The position numbers and the translations under genes were made by a program. Shown piece after piece: positions 1-5,649 of a stretch of DNA of 10,680 bases (position 1 is the first letter of the stretch; the number at the start of each line of letters is the position of its first letter). Below the pieces are notes generated by a model. It saw only the letters and a list, made by a program, of their open reading frames with translations. It was not told the origin of the DNA and ran no database searches. Source of the DNA: Clostridia bacterium. Its GTDB lineage: Bacteria; Bacillota; Clostridia; Saccharofermentanales; UBA5734. The DNA is taken from contig JAGPFK010000021.1 of NCBI GenBank assembly GCA_018056585.1, positions 1 to 10,680 on the forward strand. The letters run 5' to 3'.

Positions 1-99
1 TTTACCGCTATCTTCGGAATTATCAAAAACGTTGCCATCACGCCAAGCCAGCTCGAGAAGGCTCTGGCAAATGAATGCATGTTTGACGGCTCTTCAATC

Positions 100-102
100 T
101 AA
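100..102 (+). other. Premature TAA stop inside glnA
   Basis: The TAA lies between the SSI and GF codons of a conserved GS segment, in frame with both sides. Nearby genes use TAA (pyrG, hppA), TAG (glnA end, dapL) and TGA (dapF, dehydrogenase, kinase) as ordinary stops, so global reassignment of TAA is excluded. I see no strong downstream hairpin that would suggest programmed readthrough. Confidence 0.9.
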
Positions 103-129
103 GGATTTGCGCGAATTGAGGAATCGGAT

Positions 130-1260
130 ATGCAGCTGCATCCTGATCTGGATACTTTTGTCATTTTTCCGTGGCGTCCGAAACAAGGCAAGGTCGCTCG
201 CCTGATCTGCGATGTGCATACCACAGACGGCAGCCCTTTTGTTGGAGATCCGCGCTACGTTCTGCGCCGTGTCCTCAAAGAAGCTCATTCCATGGGTTAT
301 ACATTCAATGCAGGCCCTGAATGTGAGTTCTTTCTTTTTCTGAATGATGAGCAGGGCAAACCGACCAATATCAGTTATGACGAGGGTGGCTATTTTGACC
401 TTGAACCCATCGGACAGGGAGAAGATGTGCGCCGTGAAATTGTCTTGGCTCTGGAAGAAATGGGATTTGAAATTGAAACATCACACCATGAAGTTGCGCC
501 CGGACAGCATGAAATTGATTTTCGATTTGATGAGGCATTAAAGACAGCTGACAACATTATGACTTTTAAACTGACTGTCCGTTCCATTGCCCGTCAATAT
601 GGCATGCATGCCACTTTTATGCCAAAGCCAGTCACCGGCATATGCGGTTCCGGAATGCACACCAATATGTCGCTTTTTAAGGGAGAACAAAATGCTTTCT
701 ATGATCCTACTCAACATGATGGCCTATCAACGCTGGCCAAGAACTTCATTGCCGGTTTGATGGATCATATCCGAAGCATCTGCGCTGTGACCAATCCCCT
801 TGTCAATTCGTATAAGCGGCTGGTGCCTGGGTATGAAGCACCCTGTTATATTGCCTGGTCTAATCGAAACAGAAGCCCTCTGATCCGGATCCCGGACTCC
901 AGGGGTGATTTTACACGAATTGAATTGCGCAATCCCGATCCATCTTGCAATCCATATCTTGCATTGGCTCTCTGTCTGGCAGCCGGACTCGACGGCATAA
1001 AACGAAACCTCTTACCACCACCGCCAATCGATGTGAATATTTATGCCTTATCCCCCGCCGACCGGGAAGCGCTCAACATAGGGAGTTTACCGGGCGATTT
1101 ATCGGAAGCCCTGGACGAAATGGAAAAAGATCCGCTTGTTGGCCGTGTTTTAGGCCCCCATATTCTGCAAAAATATGTTGAAGCAAAACGACAGGAGTGG
1201 AATGAATACCGAGTCAAAGTGACGCCCTGGGAATTGAACGCCTATCTGCGCAAATATTAG
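130..1260 (+). CDS. glnA: Downstream open part of glnA (possible reinitiated 376-aa product)
   Basis: This is the longest uninterrupted stretch of the broken glnA. It opens at the ATG of the conserved IEESDM segment. A GAGGA at 118-122 sits 7 nt before that ATG, so internal initiation is physically possible, but these bases also encode the conserved IEE residues, so the resemblance may be accidental. The product would hold the whole catalytic barrel, ending in ELNAYLRKY. It would lack the N-terminal domain, including the Asp of MFDGSSI, which in dodecameric GS corresponds to the ammonium-binding Asp-50 that completes the neighbouring subunit's active site. A separately made fragment is therefore unlikely to be active. 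An automatic annotation may report this as a short glnA. Confidence 0.5.
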   Translation: MQLHPDLDTFVIFPWRPKQGKVARLICDVHTTDGSPFVGDPRYVLRRVLKEAHSMGYTFNAGPECEFFLFLNDEQGKPTNISYDEGGYFDLEPIGQGEDVRREIVLALEEMGFEIETSHHEVAPGQHEIDFRFDEALKTADNIMTFKLTVRSIARQYGMHATFMPKPVTGICGSGMHTNMSLFKGEQNAFYDPTQHDGLSTLAKNFIAGLMDHIRSICAVTNPLVNSYKRLVPGYEAPCYIAWSNRNRSPLIRIPDSRGDFTRIELRNPDPSCNPYLALALCLAAGLDGIKRNLLPPPPIDVNIYALSPADREALNIGSLPGDLSEALDEMEKDPLVGRVLGPHILQKYVEAKRQEWNEYRVKVTPWELNAYLRKY

Positions 1261-1304
1261 TTATTGCTTGTCACTTATAGCCTTTTATCAAAAGAGGAGA
1301 ATAT

Positions 1305-2168
1305 ATGAAAAATTTAGAATTTACAAAAATGCATGGAATAGGCAATGACTATATATTTATTGATGCAACAAGGTCTGTGCCCAACGGCATACCAGCCTTG
1401 GCTAAAAAACTCAGCGACCGGCATTTTGGTATTGGATCAGATGGTCTTGTTTTAATCTGTCCATCACAAAAAGCTGATTTCATGATGGATATGTATAATG
1501 CGGATGGATCACGCGGGCTGATGTGTGGAAATGCGATCCGTTGCGTGGCCAAATATGTCTACGAACGCGGCCTAACGGATAAAAAAACACTTGTCATTGA
1601 AACGCTAAGCGGTTTGAAGACACTTGAGCTTTCTGTTCAGAATGGATGCGTTTCCCAAGTGACGGTTCACATGGGTACCCCTGTTTTGGAGACATCACGC
1701 ATACCCGTTCGCTGGAATGACCATCAGATGATAGACGAACCCATTGCAGTCGCTGGACGCCTTTACCGGTTGACTTGTGTTTCGATGGGAAATCCGCATG
1801 CCGTAACGTTTACGGATAATCTTGATACTCTTGATCTGACATCCCTTGGCCCGGCTTTTGAGCATCATTCTCTTTTCCCAGATCGTGTTAATGTGGAATT
1901 TGTTCAGATTTTGGATCGCCACAATCTGCGCATGCGTGTCTGGGAACGCGGTGCAGGTGAGACCCTGGCCTGCGGTACGGGTGCTTGTGCCGCGCTTGTT
2001 GCCGCAGTTCTGACAAACCGGGCTGACAACAAAGCTGTTGTCCATTTAAGGGGAGGGGATCTGTCCATTGAATGGAATAAAAAAACAGATGAAGTTATTA
2101 TGACTGGACCAGCAGAATTCGTTTTTGATGGTTGGATTACACTGGAAGAGGAGGACGATTTGTGCTGA
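1305..2168 (+). CDS. dapF: Diaminopimelate epimerase
   Basis: DapF interconverts LL- and meso-diaminopimelate in the cytoplasm, the last step before meso-DAP enters peptidoglycan or is decarboxylated to lysine. It is a cofactor-independent two-thiol racemase. The 287-residue protein has the usual length. It begins with the family signature FTKMHGIGNDYIFID. Both catalytic cysteines are present: Cys74 in MCGNAIRC and Cys223 in ACGTGAC. The MGNPHAV segment (161-167) and the WERGAGET segment (213-220) of the substrate pocket are also present. The ATG is preceded by AGAGGAG with good spacing. It starts 44 bp after glnA with no visible promoter or terminator in the gap, so it may share glnA's transcript. 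Its stop overlaps the start of dapL, which makes its substrate. Confidence 0.97.
   Translation: MKNLEFTKMHGIGNDYIFIDATRSVPNGIPALAKKLSDRHFGIGSDGLVLICPSQKADFMMDMYNADGSRGLMCGNAIRCVAKYVYERGLTDKKTLVIETLSGLKTLELSVQNGCVSQVTVHMGTPVLETSRIPVRWNDHQMIDEPIAVAGRLYRLTCVSMGNPHAVTFTDNLDTLDLTSLGPAFEHHSLFPDRVNVEFVQILDRHNLRMRVWERGAGETLACGTGACAALVAAVLTNRADNKAVVHLRGGDLSIEWNKKTDEVIMTGPAEFVFDGWITLEEEDDLC
2148..2154 (+). promoter_or_regulatory. Ribosome binding site deciding the dapL GTG start
   Basis: GAGGAGG lies inside the end of dapF, 7 nt before GTG at 2162. It supports GTG over the in-frame TTG at 2132, which would add ten residues (reading MDYTGRGGRF) before the region where relatives normally begin. Confidence 0.8.
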
Positions 2169-3382
2169 TTAACAGACATTTTCTGGAACTGCCGGGGAAC
2201 TACCTTTTTTCTGAGATTGCCAGACGCGTGGCTCAATTTAAAAGCAATCATCCCAAAACTGATGTTATCTCACTTGGTATCGGTGATGTAACCCGGCCGC
2301 TTGTTCCGGCCGTGATTGACGCATTGCATCAGGCTGTAGCCGAACAGGCTGACCCATTGACTTTCCGTGGTTATGGTCCGGAGCAAGGCTATGCATTCTT
2401 GCGGCAAACGATCGCAGAAAACCACTATGGCCGGTTCGGCGTGGAGATGTCAGCGGATGAAATTTTTGTCGGAGATGGCGCAAAGAGTGATGTCGGTAAC
2501 ATCGGTGATATTTTTTCTCAGGATGCCCTTGTTGCTGTTTGTGATCCAGTTTACCCGGTCTATGTAGACACGAATGTGATGGCAGGCAGAGCGGGCCAAC
2601 TGGGTACTGACGGGCGTTGGAGCCGCCTTGTTTACTTGCCTTGTATGGAGACGAACGGTTTTTGCCCTCAATTGCCTGATTCAAACGAAAAAGCGCCCGA
2701 TCTGATATACCTGTGCTTTCCTAATAACCCCACCGGCTCAGCCATAACGGCAGCTGAATTAAAGGAATGGGTGGATTATGCTTTAAAGCATGGATCTGTG
2801 ATTCTTTATGATGCGGCTTATGAAGCCTTTATTACAGAGGATTTACCGCACAGTATTTTTGAGATTGAGGGCGCGCGCAATTGCGCCATTGAATTTTGCA
2901 GCTTTTCCAAATTGGCCGGTTTTACAGGCTTACGCCTGGGGTTTACGGTTATTCCAAATGACCTGGAAATCGACGGCGTAAAAGTCAATCAGCTATGGAA
3001 AAGACGGCAAGCGACTAAGTTTAACGGCGCATCCTATCTGGCCCAACGTGCCGGAGAGGCTGTTTACAGCGAGCGGGGCTATCAGGAGGTAAAAGAAACC
3101 ATCCGGTATTATCAGGAAAATGCCAAAATGATTCTAGATGGATTAAAAGAACTGGGTTTGACGGCCTATGGCGGCGTCAACGCCCCCTATATCTGGCTTA
3201 AAACACCGGATGGAATCGATTCGTGGTCCTTTTTTGACTGTCTTTTGCAAAAAGCTCATGTTGTAGGAACACCCGGATCAGGGTTTGGCCCTTGCGGAGA
3301 AGGATTTTTCCGTTTGACTGCCTTTGGCAGCCATGAGCAGACAAGAGAAGCCATGGACCGAATACGGACCTTATTTTCCTAG
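2162..3382 (+). CDS. dapL: LL-diaminopimelate aminotransferase
   Basis: DapL transfers an amino group from glutamate to tetrahydrodipicolinate, giving LL-DAP in one PLP-dependent step and bypassing the succinylase and acetylase routes. DapF next door then epimerises the product. With the GTG start the protein has 406 residues, close to the usual 400-415, and begins with LINRHFLELPGNYLFSEIA, as family members do. Visible features are LGIGDVTRPL (38-47), FRGYGPEQGY (68-77), FVGDGAKSD (102-110), the PLP-contacting FPNNPTG (186-192), YDAAYEAF (216-223), SFSKLAGFTGLRLGF with the Schiff-base Lys250, and the C-terminal GFFRLTAFG with the carboxylate-binding Arg. The start overlaps dapF by 7 nt, which points to translational coupling. 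The stop is TAG. The direct DapL route is common in Clostridia and patchy elsewhere. Confidence 0.95.
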   Translation: MLINRHFLELPGNYLFSEIARRVAQFKSNHPKTDVISLGIGDVTRPLVPAVIDALHQAVAEQADPLTFRGYGPEQGYAFLRQTIAENHYGRFGVEMSADEIFVGDGAKSDVGNIGDIFSQDALVAVCDPVYPVYVDTNVMAGRAGQLGTDGRWSRLVYLPCMETNGFCPQLPDSNEKAPDLIYLCFPNNPTGSAITAAELKEWVDYALKHGSVILYDAAYEAFITEDLPHSIFEIEGARNCAIEFCSFSKLAGFTGLRLGFTVIPNDLEIDGVKVNQLWKRRQATKFNGASYLAQRAGEAVYSERGYQEVKETIRYYQENAKMILDGLKELGLTAYGGVNAPYIWLKTPDGIDSWSFFDCLLQKAHVVGTPGSGFGPCGEGFFRLTAFGSHEQTREAMDRIRTLFS

Positions 3383-3444
3383 CAATCGGTTATTGATTCA
3401 CTGAAAGATAGTTGGTTTTTGCTGACTGGATTTGATTTTGGGGT
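3383..3444 (+). other. Short spacer between dapL and the pyrG promoter
   Basis: The 62 bp after the dapL stop hold no convincing rho-independent terminator. Only a weak AATC/GATT pairing and an isolated T5 run at 3416-3420 are visible. Readthrough from glnA-dapF-dapL toward the pyrG unit therefore cannot be excluded. Confidence 0.5.
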
Positions 3445-3474
3445 TTGACAGCTTTAAATAACTCGTTATATAAT
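3445..3474 (+). promoter_or_regulatory. Strong sigma-A promoter of the pyrG unit
   Basis: A perfect -35 box TTGACA (3445-3450) and a perfect -10 box TATAAT (3469-3474) are separated by 18 bp. The predicted start is the GGG at 3480-3482, six to eight nt after the -10 box, followed by C at 3483. Transcripts starting GGGC are the hallmark of pyrG genes controlled by CTP-sensitive reiterative transcription. The boxes are seen directly; the start site is inferred from spacing. Confidence 0.85.
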
Positions 3475-3479
3475 GGCAA

Positions 3480-3513
3480 GGGCAAGACGTCCCCACAGAT
3501 GGGGCGTCTTTTT
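3480..3513 (+). terminator. CTP-sensing attenuator (initially transcribed terminator) of pyrG
   Basis: The predicted RNA begins GGGC and enters a hairpin almost at once. The 5' arm 3484-3494 (AAGACGTCCCC) pairs with the 3' arm 3501-3510 (GGGGCGTCTT), giving 10 pairs with T3490 bulged. The loop is ACAGAT and a T5 run covers 3509-3513. This is a complete intrinsic terminator giving an RNA of about 34 nt. In B. subtilis pyrG, low CTP stalls polymerase before the first C, extra Gs are added to the 5' end, and the G-run pairs with a pyrimidine-rich segment of the terminator's 5' arm, preventing termination. Here UCCCC at 3490-3494 is the matching target. Function is inferred from this close match in layout and from pyrG lying downstream. 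Confidence 0.8.
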
Positions 3514-3543
3514 CTATGTAAGTACAAAGCCAGGAGATCGTCT

Positions 3544-3819
3544 GTGAAAACCGTGGGAACGAGGAAAAGGATAAAAGACTTATCGGCTGTTGAATCTGAT
3601 GTGGTTGTTTGTTTTCAATCTGGCCCACATGCCGGCCAGGTGATTTTGAACCGCTTGCAGCATGAATTTGATTATAAATATAAACTGGAAAGCATATCGG
3701 AATCGGCGCCGCTTTATCACCGGATCAAGAACCGCCGTTTGTGGCAAAGCTTTGGGGTTTTAGCAGAATTGAGCGTAGAGAGACGATTTGAAACTCGCTT
3801 TCTCGGCGGTTTCAGCTGA
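3544..3819 (+). CDS. Hypothetical 91-residue basic protein between attenuator and pyrG
   Basis: I do not recognise this gene. The frame is open from a GTG at 3544, with AGGAG (3532-3536) seven nt upstream, to TGA at 3817-3819. The frame extends further up to 3445, but that would begin inside the promoter. The predicted protein is basic, with about 15 Lys/Arg against 10 Asp/Glu, and contains VVVCFQSGPHAG (20-31), a charged middle and HRIKNRRLWQSFG (59-71). No signal peptide, membrane segment or known motif is visible. In B. subtilis the gene near pyrG is rpoE (RNA polymerase delta), but this protein lacks the acidic tail of delta. Codon use looks protein-like. It ends 58 bp before pyrG and should be co-transcribed with it. 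It may be a real small gene or an open stretch of a long pyrG leader. Confidence 0.5.
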   Translation: MKTVGTRKRIKDLSAVESDVVVCFQSGPHAGQVILNRLQHEFDYKYKLESISESAPLYHRIKNRRLWQSFGVLAELSVERRFETRFLGGFS

Positions 3820-3856
3820 TTGATCAGCTCAATTGAAAAACGATCAGACCATTGAG
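3814..3856 (+). repeat. Overlapping inverted repeats just upstream of the pyrG ribosome binding site
   Basis: AGCTGA (3814-3819) and TCAGCT (3824-3829) flank TTGA and form a perfect 6-bp hairpin over the stop of the small ORF. CTCAAT (3828-3833) can instead pair with ATTGAG (3851-3856) just before the GGGGAGG at 3864. No T-run follows, so neither is an intrinsic terminator. They could affect pyrG translation or be chance. Confidence 0.35.
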
Positions 3857-3877
3857 TGAGACTGGGGAGGAAATCAA

Positions 3878-5479
3878 ATGAAATATGTTTTTGTGACGGG
3901 CGGTGTTGTTTCCGGCCTGGGGAAAGGAATTACAGCAGCATCGCTTGGTCGCCTGCTTAAATCCAGGGGGATTCGGGTAACCATGCAGAAATTTGATCCT
4001 TATCTGAATGTCGACCCTGGAACAATGAATCCGTATCAGCACGGTGAAATTTTTGTGACGGATGACGGCGCTGAAACGGATCTTGATGTAGGCCACTATG
4101 AGCGATTTATTGATGAGAATTTATCTCGGGACAGCAACGTCACATCCGGCCATATTTACTGGTCTGTGATCCAAAAAGAACGAAACGGTGAGTATCAAGG
4201 AGAGACCGTTCAGGTTATTCCGCATGTCACGAATGAAATAAAAGATCGGATCCGACAGGGCAAGAATGGTTATGATGTCGCCATTATCGAAATTGGTGGT
4301 ACGATCGGTGATATCGAAGGACTGCCTATCATCGAAGCAACCCGTCAATTCGCAGCGGATGTTGGCCGCCGGAACTGTATTTTTATTCATGTGACATTGG
4401 TTCCTTATCTCAGCGTATCTAAGGAACAAAAAACAAAACCAACACAGCACAGTGTGAAGGATTTATTAAGTCTCGGTATCCAGCCGGATATTATTGTTTG
4501 CCGGTCAGAAATTCCGATCGGAAAAGAGCTGAAAAGCAAGATTGCTCTGTTTTGTAATGTGCCGCAGGAATGCGTAATCGAAAACCTTGATTTACCTGTT
4601 TTATATGAAGTACCGCTTGCCCTTGAAAAAGAAGGCCTGGCAGATATTGTTTGCCGCCGTTTTGATTTTCCTGAAACGCCGCCAGATCTGGCTTCCTGGA
4701 GAACAATGGTCAACAGGCTTAAAAACCCGAAGGTTACGGTTCATATTGCTCTCGTTGGGAAATATGCTGCTTTGCATGATGCCTATCTGAGTATCATTGA
4801 AGCGTTAACACATGGGGGCGCCGCAACGTGCAGCAAGGTTGAGATGATTTGGGTTAATGCAGATGACCTGACTGAGGAGACAGTCGAACAGACTCTGTCT
4901 TCTGCAGACGGCATCCTGGTTCCCGGTGGCTTTGGCATCCGTGGTATCGACGGGAAAATAGTGGCTGCTCAGTTCGCGCGCGAGAATCAAATCCCGTATT
5001 TCGGGATCTGCCTGGGCATGCAAGTTGCCATTATTGAGTTTGCCCGCCATGTGCTGGGCCTTTGTGATGCGCATAGCTCAGAATTTAATCCTGATACAAA
5101 AAACCCTGTCATTGACCTGATGCCAGATCAGTCTTGCCTTGAAAAAACGAACGGAGCCATGCGGCTGGGGCTGTATCCCTGCGTCCTTCATGAGGACTCG
5201 CGCGCCTATGCGGCCTATCAGACGCCGCTTATTCATGAAAGGCACCGTCATCGTTATGAGGTTAATAATCATTACCGGAATGTTCTGGTATCCGGCGGGA
5301 TGATGCTGAGCGGGCTCTCCCCAGATCATCAAATCATCGAAATGATTGAATTGCCGGACCATCCATGGTTTGTTGGCTGCCAGTTTCATCCGGAGTTCAA
5401 ATCGCGACCCAATCGGCCGCATCCCCTGTTCATTGATTTTGTTCGTGCGGCACTTTTATGTCATCAACGAAAGTTATAA
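3878..5479 (+). CDS. pyrG: CTP synthase
   Basis: PyrG aminates UTP to CTP using ATP and ammonia from glutamine; it is a cytoplasmic tetramer activated by GTP. At 533 residues it is full length. The N-terminal synthetase domain opens KYVFVTGGVVSGLGKGITA, including the phosphate-binding loop, followed by KFDPYLNVDPGTMNPYQHGE and EIGGTIGDIE (138-147). The C-terminal class I glutamine amidotransferase domain starts near residue 290 and has PGGFGIRG (349-356), the nucleophile Cys378 in GICLGMQ, and the catalytic partners His504 and Glu506 in CQFHPEF. GGGGAGG (3864-3870) lies 7 nt before the ATG. Expression is probably controlled by the attenuator at 3480-3513, which would sense the enzyme's own product. 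The gene ends in TAA, with no clear terminator after it. Confidence 0.98.
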   Translation: MKYVFVTGGVVSGLGKGITAASLGRLLKSRGIRVTMQKFDPYLNVDPGTMNPYQHGEIFVTDDGAETDLDVGHYERFIDENLSRDSNVTSGHIYWSVIQKERNGEYQGETVQVIPHVTNEIKDRIRQGKNGYDVAIIEIGGTIGDIEGLPIIEATRQFAADVGRRNCIFIHVTLVPYLSVSKEQKTKPTQHSVKDLLSLGIQPDIIVCRSEIPIGKELKSKIALFCNVPQECVIENLDLPVLYEVPLALEKEGLADIVCRRFDFPETPPDLASWRTMVNRLKNPKVTVHIALVGKYAALHDAYLSIIEALTHGGAATCSKVEMIWVNADDLTEETVEQTLSSADGILVPGGFGIRGIDGKIVAAQFARENQIPYFGICLGMQVAIIEFARHVLGLCDAHSSEFNPDTKNPVIDLMPDQSCLEKTNGAMRLGLYPCVLHEDSRAYAAYQTPLIHERHRHRYEVNNHYRNVLVSGGMMLSGLSPDHQIIEMIELPDHPWFVGCQFHPEFKSRPNRPHPLFIDFVRAALLCHQRKL

Positions 5480-5485
5480 AGCAAC

Positions 5486-5515
5486 TTGTCAAAGCTTAGG
5501 ATATAAAGGTATAAT
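5486..5515 (+). promoter_or_regulatory. Probable sigma-A promoter of hppA
   Basis: TTGTCA (5486-5491) and a perfect TATAAT (5510-5515) are 18 bp apart, starting 7 bp after the pyrG stop. Transcription would begin near 5521-5523, leaving a leader of roughly 128 nt before hppA. The -35 box has one mismatch to consensus. Confidence 0.7.
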
Positions 5516-5563
5516 TCAAACTGATATGTCAAATGGTATGGATGAAACAAGGGATTGCTGTGG

Positions 5564-5611
5564 TAGATAGTCAGGTTAAGGCTTATGCCTAAAGCTGATA
5601 CCTGTTATCTG
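5564..5611 (+). promoter_or_regulatory. Structured 5' leader element of hppA
   Basis: In the leader, AGATA (5565-5569) pairs with TATCT (5606-5610), G5570 can wobble with T5605, and CAGGT (5572-5576) pairs with ACCTG (5600-5604), leaving T5571 bulged. Inside, AGGC (5579-5582) and GCCT (5587-5590) close a TTAT loop, leaving an asymmetric run ending GCTGAT. An alternative pairing, GGTAT (5535-5539) with ATACC (5598-5602), would exclude part of this stem. No U-run follows. It may be a regulatory RNA structure acting on hppA translation or mRNA stability. I cannot assign it to a known riboswitch class. Confidence 0.45.
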
Positions 5612-5649
5612 ATAGACAAAAAATTATAAATCAGAAAGAGGGAGTCACT

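Larger units (their letters stand above)
1..1260 (+). pseudogene. glnA: Glutamine synthetase type I, 5'-partial, interrupted by in-frame TAA
   Basis: GlnA joins ammonia to glutamate with ATP to make glutamine, as a cytoplasmic dodecamer. Frame 1 reads 33 residues of the N-terminal domain, ending in MFDGSSI, then TAA at 100-102, then GFARIEESDM and the rest of the enzyme to TAG at 1258-1260. Relatives read SSIEGF here, so the stop most simply replaces a GAA codon by one base change. After the stop the frame is fully open and the active-site motifs are intact: GPECEFFLF, EVAPGQHEIDF, GSGMH, NSYKRLVPGYEAP, NRSPLIRIP and RIELRNPDP. The Arg of GFARIEESDM and the Glu of the C-terminal TPWE match residues tied to feedback control in Bacillus GSI-alpha enzymes. 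The start lies before the window, probably about 20 codons upstream. It could be a real nonsense mutation or a sequencing error. Identity is certain; functional state is not. Confidence 0.85.

Noticed and set aside
100..102. Programmed recoding of the glnA stop (selenocysteine, pyrrolysine or a reassigned code).
   Set aside because: The codon is TAA, not TGA or TAG. TAA ends pyrG and hppA normally, and no strong downstream recoding hairpin is seen.
2132..2161. Upstream TTG start for dapL giving a 416-residue protein.
   Set aside because: It has no good ribosome binding site of its own and would translate the GAGGAGG site as an N-terminal tail not seen in relatives. GTG at 2162 fits both.
3383..3425. 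Possible rho-independent terminator after dapL, suggested by a T5 run at 3416-3420.
   Set aside because: No stable GC-rich stem precedes the T-run; only a 4-bp AT-rich pairing is available.
3445..3543. Extending the small ORF upstream to a TTG at 3445 for a 124-residue protein.
   Set aside because: That start coincides with the -35 box, and the added segment is the promoter and terminator hairpin. GTG at 3544 has a ribosome binding site.
5594..5610. GCTGAT followed by ACCTG and TTATC resembles the 3' end of the fluoride (crcB) riboswitch, and fluoride riboswitches can precede pyrophosphatase genes.
   Set aside because: The second stem feeding into GCTGAT, the pseudoknot strands and the conserved GAUG and CUAC segments are not found in proper order.
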